This document shows positions 20,985 through 32,500 of a stretch of 64,000 nt of DNA, in pieces. A program made the position numbers and the translations under genes. Within the stretch, counting starts at the first letter, position 1; each line of letters begins with the position of its first letter. The notes under the pieces were generated by a model. That model was not told the DNA's origin. It worked only from the letters and a program-made list of their open reading frames with translations, and ran no database searches. The DNA is taken from positions 29,309,061 to 29,373,060 of the forward strand of contig JBCNJP010000023.1 of the NCBI GenBank assembly GCA_039602395.1, given 5' to 3'. The stretch is from Deinandra increscens subsp. villosa (taxonomy: Eukaryota; Streptophyta; Magnoliopsida; Asterales; Asteraceae).

Positions 20985-23173
20985 ATCATTCTATATAAAA
21001 TATTACATATAATAAAAAAATCAGAGTTAGAGATAAGATCACGTTAGTATAAATGTGTAGTAAATATATGTAAATTACCTGTTCGACATTATGTTTGTCA
21101 TCTAAAAATTTAATGATGTTTTCATCATCAGTGAGCCTCTTTACTGTGTAGCATTTGTACCGTTTGTCAACATTGAAGTCACTGACATCAATCTTGAACG
21201 CATATTTTCTATCAATGAATCGTTGAAGCTCGGTAGGAATGTTCATCGCAAGGGGATCATCCTACAAACATTCAAAAAATGATGATAAAAGATGTTGTTT
21301 TTTTTATAATTTTCTATCAATATTTAATGATATTTACAAATTTCAACTGATATGAAGATGCGAAAACATAAATTTGTACCTTAGGCTTGAAGTTGTCAAA
21401 GACTTCCAATGCTGTTTTTTTATAATTTTTTTTTAGCTTCACCATCAAATAGTGTCAAATCCACAATACCGGTTGAATCTTCAACTTGTAATAAAAATTT
21501 ATACCTATAAAAAAAGAGTACTTAAAAGTATATAATTTGTTCAACGAATGTACTAAGTCCAAATGTTCTAACCTTAAGTATGCATTGATGACTTTCTTCT
21601 CCTCACTGCACTTTTTTGTATTGCAGTAGTAAGTTAATTTTTCTCTCGGACTTCCAATTTGTCCTTTCATGAGTGGCAGTTGTTCAAGCTAAGAATCAAC
21701 CTTCTTCATACAATGGTTACAGGCCATGTAGTACCATTCATTGTAAACCACCTTTATAGTCTCAAGAATTATGATTTCTTTTGCCTATTAAAAAGATTGA
21801 TTATAATAAGATATATAAATGATATGTATATAAGAGTTTAATAAATGGAATAGTATTGTTACCTCTTAAATGCCTTCGATCTAAGCACTATACTTAAACT
21901 CTGTACGATTCAGAAAATCATCCTCAAGGGTGTATATTATGGAACACGAACCAGGGATATTAGATGAGGAGGATTGACGCTGAAAATTATATATTGAAGA
22001 AATGTAAGAACATGAGCTTAATATAGATAACCTTTGTAAATAGGATTTGATTTCCTCGACATCAATAGAGTTTATGAAAAGATTTGATGCGTCAAAACCA
22101 TTACTCACAGAGTATCTACCTGTTAATGAAAATAAAAATGTGACAAAAGATATAAAAAACTGACAAAAGATATAAAAAACTGACAAGATATAAAAAACTG
22201 TATATTTCAAAAGATTATACCTTCATATTTCTCTAACCTCGCAAACTGAAGTATGACTACATAATGAGCCTCTCCAGGATTTGATAATACGTACTCATAA
22301 ATCTTATAAGCATAATCATCGAATAATGTAACAAAAAATGTTGATGCCACTGAATAATAGTAATTATAATGTTATATATAATAATACAGAGTAACTAGCA
22401 TTTCTATAGAACAATGTTAGAACTTATAAAAAACTTACTTGCAATCTTGAAGTCTTATTCTAACCTTGGCAGAATCCTTATTTTTTTTTGGTCTTGAATT
22501 TTTCAACAGGGGCATGACTTCAAAACACCAATAGTATCTGAAATTGACATGTAAAATTTGAATTATTACTTGGTACGGTTATTAATAACTAAAGCAGATA
22601 TGTTATAATAATTTTCAGAAATTCCATAATATTAGCTACAGATAAAAAAAGTTAAACACATTTTACACATAAGTGCTTACCAATACTACTTTTAGTGGAG
22701 GCCTCACAGTCTACAATTGTTTGAAAATCAGTAAATAAAAATGAATGTGAACTCCCTTCCCACTCGGTAGAGTTGCTCACTTCAGTTTTCTTATTGAAGC
22801 AGACCTTTAAAGGGTGGTCAGTCACTGTCCAGTTTCCCAAGTTTGCTACCAAAACTGGTTTCTTTATTGTCACCACATTTTGCTCTAGAAGAAACCGCTG
22901 CAAACGATTAAACCATATTGCTAAACAGGAATCTCCAATCTTATTGCCCTATAGGAGAATTAATATAGAGTTAATAGAAGATATAATTACAACATAAATT
23001 GAATTGGTGACAATTACCTGTTCATCAACACAAATAAACTCTAGTGAGTGTGTTTCAGAAGGATTTTTGTAGTTTGCTCTTTTCCATGTTAAGAGAATAC
23101 GAACTTTGAGATAATGATATTTATTGGTGACATGCAATTCGGTGAAGGGATCAAACTTTTGAAGTTCAGCCAT
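20985..23173 (-). pseudogene. RPA1-like single-strand DNA binding gene of Helitron H1
   Basis: Multi-exon gene upstream of Rep, as in many plant Helitrons. Exon 1 (23173-23018) starts MAELQKFDPF and contains YLKVRILLTWKRANYKNP (DUF223/OB fold). Exon 2 (22948-22681) has GNKIGDSCLAIWFNRLQRFL and VTIKKPVLVANLGNWTVTD. Later pieces are around 22547 (frame broken), 22210-21880 (NLFINSIDVEEIKSYLQ), 21740-21540 (YYMACNHC and YYCNTKKCSEEK, the C-terminal zinc-binding part), 21476-21440 (LLQVEDSTGIVDLTLFDGEA) and 21246-21080 (IPTELQRFIDRKYAFKI). Clean GT/AG borders flank exons 1 and 2. Frameshifts in the third exon suggest it is dead. It presumably assisted rolling-circle transposition by binding single strands. 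Confidence 0.8.
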
Positions 23174-23947
23174 AGTTTTCAATTGGATACAGAATTGCAA
23201 GTATCGACCAAGTGAATTATCAATACTATATATACTGTTTATGGACCTATTTTTTCGAATGGATTTGTGTTCTTTAAGTTTCATAAATGGAATATTTAAG
23301 TTTACACGTATATCTTTATAATTAGATTAGATTATTATAATTATAAAATAACATTGGAAATGTATATCTTTATAATTAGATTTTAATTATAAGATAAGAT
23401 TTGAAGTTATAGAAACAAATATATTTTATTTAAAAATAATAATCAGATTAGATTTTAATTATAAGATAAAATTTGAAGTTATAGAAACAAATATAATCTA
23501 TTTAAAATTTAGGTTGAAGGTAATCTGTTAGTCAAAAAGGATTATTTTAAAAGAATAATATTGATGCCATGTGAATATGAATCCAAAAGCAACTGTAATC
23601 ATCAAGAATCAAGAATATATAATATTTTTGAACAAAGAAACAAACATGGGTTTAGTGAAACGGAAGGATTTGGTCTGCAATGTAGGTTTTAATCCAGCAA
23701 TTCAGGTTGAATTTCACACATATAACCTAAACTGGCTAAAATTATATCTATTGCAATTGTATCAAAACGAAAAACTCATATACACATATAACCCAAAAAA
23801 AAACCCTATTGTATCAACATGAAAAAGATATTAGAACTTTGGCTAAAATTATAACGATTGCAATTGTATCAAAACGAAAAACTCATATACACAACAACAG
23901 GGTAACATGTTTTACCCTTCATCACGGGTTCATCATCGGATAACAAA
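23174..23947 (-). other. Helitron H1 upstream non-coding region with local duplications
   Basis: No gene. A ~60-bp unit (TTTTAATTATAAGATAA, GAAGTTATAGAAACAAATAT) occurs at about 23383 and 23452. A second unit (ATTGCAATTGTATCAAAACG) occurs at about 23749 and 23857. The small frame 23571-23822 has no recognisable product. Confidence 0.6.
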
Positions 23948-23952
23948 ATTGC
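23948..23952. repeat. Target-site duplication of copia D (left)
   Basis: ATTGC, repeated at 36596-36600. Confidence 0.93.
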
Positions 23953-24435
23953 TGTTGGTCCTCACTGATCTTTATCAGTGCAAATGAAGGTGTATTTGAG
24001 AAGAAAACCAAATAAACAACACAAAATAGGATTTCCAATGACTAAAATGGTTTTCTAGCCTTGAACAATCTCAATATGAACCAATAGATTGATAAATGAT
24101 GATAAACAAGCTACAATATAATGAAATAAGCTCCTAGCCGTCACCAAAACTCACCAAATGAAGATTTCTTGTATTAGGGTTCAAAGGTTTGAGAAAGTTA
24201 CATTTGGCTGCACAATGGCTGCGCATATATACTGTCCAGTGAACAGTTTCGCTGGCAGTTTCGCTGGCCAAGCGAAACTGTCACTGAACCAGTCTAATCT
24301 AGGTACCGAGCGAAACTACAGTTTCGCTCGGTAGCTTACAGTTTCGCTAGCCTACCAAAATCTAACAATTACAAGAAACTAAACTATTACAAAGAAACTA
24401 AACAAAAGATGAATTCCTCCCTACATTGATCTTCA
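23953..24435 (-). repeat. Copia D 3' LTR
   Basis: 483 bp, TGTTGGTCCTCAC...GATCTTCA. It contains six TTTCGC/GCGAAA words between 24247 and 24350. Confidence 0.95.
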
Positions 24436-24455
24436 ATATTCCCCCTAGGGAGGGA
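24436..24455 (-). other. Copia D polypurine tract
   Basis: The minus strand reads TCCCTAGGGGGAATAT immediately before the 3' LTR. Confidence 0.85.
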
Positions 24456-24471
24456 TTCAGCCACAGGATCT

Positions 24472-27123
24472 TCACTTGTCAGCATCGGCTTCATTCTGGT
24501 TCGGCTCTTGATTCAAATCAGGAGTCCCTGATTCCCCCAAAGTAGTTGTCGTGTCAGCAACGGGGACAGTTTCTTCAGATTCCCCCACAACAGTTGTTTC
24601 ATCAGCACCTGGGGTTACAGACTCTGGTTCCCCCAGAATGATTGTCTCTTCGGCGACGGGGACAGCAGTCTCTGGATCTGGGATTTGAGAAGATTCTCCA
24701 AGTCCGCTTAAAGATTTGTTCATTTGATTTGCTAGATCCCGATCTTCTTCCATTTTGTCTTCAGCAGCCTTGACTTTGTCTGCTAAATCCTTTATCTCCT
24801 TGATAATTCCTCGGGCTTTATTGGCAACCCTCACGAACAGGTTTGCTTCTTCAGCAGTGTCATCGCCAGCCCCGTGTTTTATAGGATTTTCACATAGTGT
24901 CTTGAGATCGTCATTACTAAATGAGAAAACCTCCATTGGGTCGAACAGTCTGATCTCATCATTTTCTCCGATACGGATAACTGCTTCACCTGTCTGGTTA
25001 TCGTAGAACCATTTCTTGAAATTTTGCAGTCTGGAAGGCTCTTGATCAGGTATTCTGATTCTAGTCATAGTCTTTGCAGGCTTGAATTTAAGATGGACTT
25101 TAGGCTTCCCTGTTGCTGCATCAATTTTAGTCTTAGACTTGATCCTTTGGCCTTTCATAAATCCAAACGATACGAAATCGTCTTTTGCGGCCAGCTGCAA
25201 ATGTTTCACCAAGTTGCCAGCCCTTTCTGCTTTATCAGCATCAATGAGGGGGAGCTCAGACAACCTTCTTAAATCCCATCTGGGTAGGGACTGGAACTTT
25301 TCACGTTTGTGAAGATATGAAATGCTACCTCCCCTTCTCTTAATCATGAAGGCACGAACGGATGAATTGAATTTCCAGCTTATAATGTGACGATCAGACT
25401 CTTTTCTGCTGGGTTGAGAGATGTTTTGAAATAGGGGAGTCTGATCCACAAGCTCAGGTTTCTTGAACCAATCATCTCTGTTAAACTCGAGAACCTCTTC
25501 GCTGACAGAGCTAATCTTCGCTAGATAAGTAAGACCGTGCTCTTTCCATTCATAGCTCCTTGGCTCAGAGTGATCGTCAATTTCAGATTCTTCCTCATCT
25601 TCATCGATCAACACGAATTTGGCTTGAACAATCTCTGGCTGTGGTTGTTCTGTTTCAGTACTAAATAGATTAGCGTCACTGACATTGATAGCCTCCAAGT
25701 CTTCAGCATTGGGAGCTCCACTGTCATCAGCATCATTCAAACCAGTACCACTTCCTCCAACTCCACCCGATCCACTTCCTCCTGCTTTATCAGCCTCACC
25801 AGAACCACTTCCACCCGCTGCTCCGGATGTGTCTTTCAAGATGTCATTCACAGATTCAATCTCAGCATCACTCATTATACCAGGCAAGTTCAGATGCTTC
25901 TTGATATCGTTCAATTCTACCATCAAAAATTTGATCATGGAAGATTGTTTGGCTATGACCTCGTTCATGTGTTTGATCTGATCATCCTTCTCCTTCTCCC
26001 GAATTTCAGAGTTAACCAGCTTGGTTTTAATCATCCCCAATTCATTTGACAAAGAGGTATTTACACCTCTGATGATGTCTTCGTCTAATTCAGCTCTGGG
26101 GTCTATTCTTCTTTTCTTTGAAGCTCTCAGCTCATCTTCAGTCGGAACACTTTGTTTTTGAGAGATGTTCTTTCCTTTACGAGATAGATTTTCGAGCTCA
26201 TCTTCAATTTCATCTCCAGCTTCTTTCCCCGAACTCCTCACATATTGTTTCCTTTTTCCCTTTACATTCTCACCAGCCTTACCTTGAGTTTTTCTCTTGT
26301 TTTCGTCTTCGATCAGCTTCTTGATGTATTCATATCTTTCTGCAGAATACATATGCTTCATTAAATAGGTGGTATGCCCAGAAAAATCTTCTCTTACAGC
26401 ACAACAATCAGATAGAATCCTTGAGTGCATAGGATTTATAACAAGTGCTGTGCTTTGCTTCGGCAGCTCAGGTTCTAGATATTCTATAATTATCTCCAGG
26501 AATCTCGGATACAGAAGCCATCTTGATTTCTTCAGAGCTTGAATATTTGCAACCATAGCTTCAAATATTCTCTGGGGGATGTTAGCCTTCTTTCCCTTAC
26601 ACAACAGCAACATAGCTTCAGCCCAGTTTAAATTCAATCCATCTGATCCACCCTTTCTGTCATCAATGCAGGAGATGATGACGTGAGCAATGAATCTCCA
26701 TTCTTTAGACATGTAAGACTTTTTAATCTCTTTCTTATTCTTCCACAAATGACCTCCTTCATAACCCATGTGCTTTTCAAAACCCTTCAATACGTCCATG
26801 TCATTTAACTTGGGTGCATCACCAACATCTTCTTCTAGTTTAAGTGCTTCAGCAATGGTTTTCATGGTAATGACGATATCTTTCTGCATGATCCTAGCAC
26901 GAATGCATTCAGGAGTGGCTTTGACATCATATTCTGCAGACAGCCAGAATTCTTTGATGTGTCTTTCGTCAATGATTGTAGAGTGTGAGATGGCATAATG
27001 AATGCAAGATTGTTTTAGCCACTTTATACAGTCTCGGAAACCGGTAGATTTGTCAAGGTTATCATTCAGCCAAGCAGTCACATTGCTCCGAGGATCGTGT
27101 TTAAGATTGGACATTGTCTGCAC
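24472..27123 (-). CDS. Copia D third ORF (env-like position), 883 aa, function unknown
   Basis: Intact ORF downstream of pol, starting MQTMSNLKHD (a second Met four codons in would also serve). Visible parts: an alpha-helical N-terminal domain (~1-230; FRDCIKWLKQSCIHYAI, EFWLSAEYDVKATPECIRAR, SRWLLYPRFLEIIIEYLEPE); a charged middle with a basic KKRRIDPR patch and a heptad-like stretch (~350-420); a Gly/Ser-rich linker (~440-480); a conserved C-terminal domain (~580-800; HIISWKFNSSVRAFMIKRR, WFYDNQTGEAVIRIGENDE, RLFDPMEVFSFSNDDLKTL); and an acidic tail with VAET/GESE repeats. Both domains are recognisable in the E ORF despite low identity. I see no signal peptide and no membrane segment, so a true envelope is unlikely. 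It is 2.5 kb from pol and needs its own mRNA or internal initiation. Domain homologues are, to my recollection, common in Asteraceae repeats. Confidence 0.8.
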   Translation of the reverse strand: MQTMSNLKHDPRSNVTAWLNDNLDKSTGFRDCIKWLKQSCIHYAISHSTIIDERHIKEFWLSAEYDVKATPECIRARIMQKDIVITMKTIAEALKLEEDVGDAPKLNDMDVLKGFEKHMGYEGGHLWKNKKEIKKSYMSKEWRFIAHVIISCIDDRKGGSDGLNLNWAEAMLLLCKGKKANIPQRIFEAMVANIQALKKSRWLLYPRFLEIIIEYLEPELPKQSTALVINPMHSRILSDCCAVREDFSGHTTYLMKHMYSAERYEYIKKLIEDENKRKTQGKAGENVKGKRKQYVRSSGKEAGDEIEDELENLSRKGKNISQKQSVPTEDELRASKKRRIDPRAELDEDIIRGVNTSLSNELGMIKTKLVNSEIREKEKDDQIKHMNEVIAKQSSMIKFLMVELNDIKKHLNLPGIMSDAEIESVNDILKDTSGAAGGSGSGEADKAGGSGSGGVGGSGTGLNDADDSGAPNAEDLEAINVSDANLFSTETEQPQPEIVQAKFVLIDEDEEESEIDDHSEPRSYEWKEHGLTYLAKISSVSEEVLEFNRDDWFKKPELVDQTPLFQNISQPSRKESDRHIISWKFNSSVRAFMIKRRGGSISYLHKREKFQSLPRWDLRRLSELPLIDADKAERAGNLVKHLQLAAKDDFVSFGFMKGQRIKSKTKIDAATGKPKVHLKFKPAKTMTRIRIPDQEPSRLQNFKKWFYDNQTGEAVIRIGENDEIRLFDPMEVFSFSNDDLKTLCENPIKHGAGDDTAEEANLFVRVANKARGIIKEIKDLADKVKAAEDKMEEDRDLANQMNKSLSGLGESSQIPDPETAVPVAEETIILGEPESVTPGADETTVVGESEETVPVADTTTTLGESGTPDLNQEPNQNEADADK

Positions 27124-28060
27124 ACGAAACGAAGATTTTGTGAGTTCAAAAGAATTTAAAATGAATTAAATTGAAATTTTTTAAAAAAAAATGTTAATTT
27201 CGCTGCGAAATTCTATTTTCGCTAAGATGACCTCAGTGTCGCACACGGCGAAACAGTTAGTTTCGCGACATTGGTCTCGGCGACATTGACAAGGCCAGTT
27301 TCGCCGAGAAACTGTAGTTTCGCTGCGAAACTGTAATTTCGCTGAAGGCGAAACAGCAGTTTCGCTGCATGTCACGGCGAAACTGTCAGCGAAGTTTGGG
27401 CATGACGGCTAGACAGTTTCGCTCGTAACTAGTGAACTTTCGTTCAATTTCGCTGGATGAACCAGCTAGTTTCGCTGGACGCGAAATTTTGAATTTTAAA
27501 TTGCCGAAACTCGATTTAAGCACAGTTTTTGCAATCCAAACCACACACAGTAACAAATGCACATGTACACGAGTATAAAGCGAGTCCGAAACAGAGATTA
27601 ACAACTGTTTTATGTATGAGAAATTCATAATGACTGTTCGGTTCAAAAACCCCAAATAAACTGTGAATCAGATGCGGTTTCGAGTGTGATAAAGTGATTA
27701 CACAACCATGAAGCATTACGAACCTTTGCACAAAACCAGTTACTCGATGATCAGATGAAGAGGATATAACAGTTTGGCGAAATAGGAGTTTCGCGAGAGG
27801 AAGGAGAGTTTCGACGGTAGGTTAGGGTTTCGGTAAAAATGACCGAGATTCACGATGGATGTATATATATGAGGGCAGTTTCGCTCGTAATTTCGCTCGG
27901 CGAAACAATAGTTTCGCCAGAGCGAAAGAGCAGATTCGCTCGAGACAAGATCGACAAAACAGTTTCGCCGGTAACGAAACAAACAGATTCGCTGTGAACC
28001 CACACGGCGAAACTAACGGAGCGAAACTTAGTTTCGCTGGAAACCCTAAAAATCCAATTT
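27124..28060 (-). promoter_or_regulatory. Array of TTTCGC/GCGAAA words upstream of copia D ORF3
   Basis: By my count about 27 TTTCGC or GCGAAA words, concentrated in 27199-27490 and 27780-28045, in both orientations and often as near-palindromes (TTTCGCTGCGAAA). The same words occur in the gag leader (35485-35885) and the LTRs. This is the region where a promoter or leader for ORF3 would be expected. Small frames called here are by-products. Confidence 0.7.
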
Positions 28061-28226
28061 TGACCAAATTTTGATTTTGACTTTAGGAAAACCGACAAAC
28101 ACACACAAACGACAGATTATTTACAAAGTATCGATCTTATCAAAAATAACGCAGACAGAAAATCTTTTTGAGCCTTTTTCAAAATGTGAATTAAAACAAC
28201 TATACAAGCAGATACTAATTTAATTT

Positions 28227-28258
28227 GTGAGAAAGATCCAGACATGAGATCACATCAA
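28227..28258 (-). other. Conserved 3'-region block (element D)
   Basis: GTGAGAAAGATCCAGACATG followed by AGATCACAT (plus strand), equivalent to 2391-2425, 38896-38930 and 53570-53600. Confidence 0.6.
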
Positions 28259-28524
28259 CCGATACGCATCATACACATTTCAATTTCAATTTTAATCAGC
28301 ATGCACGTCAAGCAGATCCCGAATGCATCACATTGATATTAAGCATGCACTAATAGTATTTAACATTTTTGGATATGCTTAAGGTATATTAATCAGGCAC
28401 TGATTACCCAGCCTCACTCTATCAAAGATGTTAACAAGTCATCATATTTATCATTATTTTTCTTTTAAATCTTTTTCAAATGAGATATACGTTCATGATG
28501 TTTCATGCAAAAATAAAGCAGAAC

Positions 28525-28585
28525 CCTAAGAGAACAGCAATCAGGTCGGCCGCAAAGCACGCAGAGAAAGCCCGATACACTTAGG
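28525..28585 (-). other. Structured module D1
   Basis: Outer stem CCTAAG/CTTAGG with the shared core (CAATCAGGTCGG ... GCACGCAGAGAAAG). The apical hairpin is weak (GC/GC). Confidence 0.6.
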
Positions 28586-28615
28586 AAAATAAAAAAGAAA
28601 AATAAAGCAGAAATC

Positions 28616-28677
28616 GTGTATATCAACAACAATCAGGTCGGCTTGTGGGCACGCAGAGAAAGTCCGATGATATACAC
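28616..28677 (-). other. Structured module D2
   Basis: Outer stem GTGTATATCA/TGATATACAC is a perfect ten-base complement not shared with any other copy. The core is conserved. The apical hairpin pairs better on the plus strand (one G-U). Confidence 0.65.
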
Positions 28678-28703
28678 TAAACACCAAGAAAATAAAGCAG
28701 AAA

Positions 28704-28766
28704 ACTCAATCAGCAGGTGATCAGGTCGGCCGCCTAGGCACGCAAAGAAGACCCACTGAGTCGAGT
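28704..28766 (-). other. Structured module D3
   Basis: The most divergent copy. Outer stem is ACTCaaTCAG against CTGAgtcgAGT, with mismatches. The core reads ATCAGGTCGG...GCACGCAAAGAAG. The apical stem is GCC/GGC. Confidence 0.5.
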
Positions 28767-29561
28767 GTAAAAATGGCATAAAGCCTTATTTGCAAAGCAT
28801 GCGTACATCAGAACATCTCTTAATTGACAGAATCATTGCAACACTTATCAAGAAATGAAAACTAGAGCAAAATCAGGCAAGCGTTATGTTTATATCCTAC
28901 TCATAGATATCATATTAGGCATACACACTCAAAGATCATACAAGCACAATGCAGCCTTTATTTTTACTCTATCCATGGCAGATAACGCAGGTTGATAAAC
29001 AATCATTTCTCACAAGGTCGGATCAATTTCTCATTTTCATTTTTGAAATTTTATTTATGTATCAAAATTTTCTGAGGACTTCAATATTCCCCCAAAATCC
29101 ACAAATACTCTATTTTTGGATTTTCAATAAAGAAATTAATAATAGAATAAAATGATTTGATCGATACTTGACACAAAAAGGAAAGACAGACTCTAAAAAG
29201 AAGGCACACAATCGAAGAAAAGTTTGACAGGAAGTCCGCTTCGAATTCATGAAATTTAGGTATTTTAGTGTGATTTACCCCCAATTCCCCCACAAACTAA
29301 CGGTAAGGACATCAAAATCAGTTAAGAGAGAATTGCAAGGTAAATGAAACTAAAATACTCCCCTGATTATGTTCAGATGATGAAAGGCCAGGAATCATTT
29401 GTGGAGAACTGCATGATCATTGATTTCTTGATAATCTAGATTCTGTTCCGACCATCACCTGATTCATTGACAAAATGAAATTGGCATTCAGGTTTAGACA
29501 ATAACAAACAAGATGAAGTGAAATTTAAAGAAGTATTTACAAAAAGGTTTATTTAATCCCC

Positions 29562-29592
<31 letters not shown>

Positions 29593-29598
29593 AAAAAT
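28767..29598 (-). other. Copia D post-pol non-coding region with purine tracts
   Basis: Contains G-rich (minus strand) tracts at 29089-29094, 29278-29291 and 29361-29365, resembling the multiple polypurine tracts described for Sireviruses. There is also a 22-base T run at 29563-29585 and a CTCTATCCATGG block (28966-28977) also found in B, C and E. No gene. Confidence 0.6.
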
Positions 29599-32500
29599 TT
29601 AAAAAGTTATCATGCCCAGCATTTTAATAAGCTCATAGAAGCGGGGTTTATCAAAGGTTTTAGTAAAAATATCCGCTTTTTGAGCTTTGGTTTCGATGGG
29701 GACAACATCAATAAACCCTTTTTCCTGAGCATCACGGATTGCATGAATCCGTGTTTCAATATGTTTGGTTCGGGAATGATGAATTGGATTCTTGGAAATT
29801 CCGACGGCAGCTTCGTTGTCGCAGAACAACGGTGTATGAAGAAAATTGATCCCGTAATCCATCATCTGATGTTGAATCCACAGCACTTGGCAGCAGCAAC
29901 TAGAAGCAGCAATGTATTCGGCTTCGCCTGTAGATAAGGAGACTGTTGTTTGCTTCTTGCTTTGCCACGAAACCAAGCATTCCCCCAAAAACTGGCATCC
30001 CCCAGAAACAGACTTTCTATCGAGTTTGCATCCTCCGTGATCACTGTCTGAATAAGAATTAAGCTCAAAACTTCCACCTTTAGGATACCATAAGCCCAGT
30101 CTTGATGATCCTTTCAAATAACGGAAGATACGTTTGACCGCCTTTTCATGAGATTCCCTTGGATCAGCCTGATAACGAGCACAGTAGCACACAGCAAAGG
30201 TGATATCTGGGCGACTGGCTGTGAGATACATGAGGGACCCAATCATTGATCGATACAGTTTCTGGTCAACCCGCTTGCCATCACTGTCGGGAGTCAAACA
30301 TGTCTGAGAAGTGAAGGGAGTAAGCTCAGCTGAGGCGTCGTTCATTTTGAATTTCTTCAGAATCTCCAGAATGTATTTTTCTTGATGGATGAGGATACCA
30401 TCTGGCTTTTGTTCCACTTGCAATCCTAGAAAGAAATTCATCTCCCCCATCATGCTCATTTCAAAATGCTCCTTCATCAGTTCCTCAAATTCTCGACACA
30501 TCTTCTCATTGGTTGAGCCGAAGATGATATCGTCCACATACACTTGAACCATCAGCATTTCTCCATTCACCTCTTTCTTGAATAGCGTCATATCGATAGA
30601 CCCACGAGTAAAACCTTTTCCCAATAGGTACTGAGTCAACGTTTCATACCATATTCTGGGTGCCTGATGAAGACCGTACAGAGATTTATCCAGCTTGTAG
30701 ACTTTGTCAGGAAATTCATGATCTTCGAAGCCAGGAGGTTGAAGCACATAAATATCTTCATCAATATCCCCGTACAAGAATGCACACTTGACGTCCATTT
30801 GGAACACCTTGAAGTCCTTGTATGCAGCATGAGCTAGAAAAATTCGGATCGCCTCAATGCGTGCAACCGGTGCAAACACGTCTGTATAGTCGATGCCTTC
30901 TTCCTGATAAAAACCTTGAACCACCAGTCTTGATTTGTTTCTTATAACAATACCTCTATCATCCATTTTGTTCCGGAAAACCCACTTCGTGCCAATAGGA
31001 ACTTTATTTTCTGGAAGATCCACCAATTTCCACACCTTTAGCTTTCTGAATTGTTGAAGCTCGGCCTGCATGGAATCTACCCAACTTGGATCAGCTAAGG
31101 CTTCATCTATATTCTTGGGAACAATCTGAGACAGAAAACATGCAAACAAACATTCATTAATCAAACCAGACTGATGACGAGTCCTCACTCCATCCGTAAT
31201 CGATCCAATGACGAGGTCATGCGGATGGTCTTTTAGGGTTTTGAAATTTGAGTCAAGGTGGGCGGGAGCGGGTTCGGTGGTTTGTGGTAGTTCATGAGAG
31301 GAAGATGGAAGATCGGGTTGCTGAGTGGGTTGTGGGGATGAGGATTGGATAGGTTGTGGAATATCAGGTTGAGGGGTGATAGTTACGAGAGGAGGAGTAT
31401 CTTCTGCATCAGCTAGGATAGGAAGATTGAATGACTTGAACAAAGTGTCTGAATCATAAAACCATTCGGGTCCAGTGCCGGTGTTTGGAGAGTTCGATTC
31501 TTGCCAGTCCACATAGTAAGATTCCTGCACAACACGAGTACGTTTGTTATACACACGATAAGCTTTTTGTGATGAAGAATACCCCATGAAGAAACATTCA
31601 TCGGAGACAGCTCCAAATTTTGTAATTTGAGCTTCGGTATTCAACAACGTGCACGAACATCCAAATGGCCTAAAGAAGTCGATCAGTGGCTTCCTTCCAT
31701 GATACAGTTCATATGATGTCTTCATTTTGTCTTTCACGATCAGGACACGGTTCAGTATGTAGGACGCACAATTTACTGCTTCAGCCCAGAAAATGATCGG
31801 GAGCTTTGATTCAATCAGCATGGTACGAGCGGCTTCCACAAGAGTGCGATTCTTCCTTTCAGCAACACCATTTTGTTGCGGAGTTCTTGCTGCGCTGTAT
31901 TGTCGAAGAATCCCCTTGTTTGCACAGAATGAGTCAAAGATCTGATTGCGAAACTCAGTTCCGTTGTCACTCCTGATTGCTTTGACCTTCTTGCTTCTTG
32001 AGCTTTCCACTGACAGAATGATATTTTGTAGAGCTTCAGACGTTTCACTCTTGTGCTTCAAAAATCTGACCCAAGAGTACCTGGAATAATCATCAGTCAC
32101 AACAAGACAGTAAGTTCTCTTTCCCAAACTTGGTACACTAATAGGTCCAAATAAATCAGTATGGAGCAATTCTAAGGGACTTGAAATAGAATTCTCCAAT
32201 TTAGGCTTATGTGGCTTCTTGTGTTGTTTTCCTTTAGCACATGAAAGACATTTTTCAACAACAGAAAAATCCTTGTATGGAAGACCTCGGACCAAATTGT
32301 TTTTAACCAGGTTGTTTAGAATTTTGAAATTTATGTGTCCTAGACGTCTATGCCACAAGAAGCACTCAGAAACAGATGCCTTTGACAATAAACAAGTCAT
32401 GGAAGAGTTGAGAGTTGCAGTTGAGGTCAAATTCAGCAAATATGTGTCATTGATGCGTGGCGCACGCATTGCCACCATCTCTTCGGGCACGGAAAATTCA

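Noticed and set aside
24472..27123. Third ORF as a retroviral-type envelope gene
   Set aside because: No signal peptide, transmembrane helix or cleavage site is visible in D or E; the term env-like is positional only.
27199..28045. Regularly spaced repeats resembling a CRISPR array
   Set aside because: The words are only 6-12 bases, in both orientations, with irregular spacing, inside a plant retrotransposon.
27199..28045. TTTCGC words as E2F binding sites
   Set aside because: The plant E2F consensus TTTSSCGC is not matched (TTTCGCT lacks the second S and C), and other families use unrelated words.
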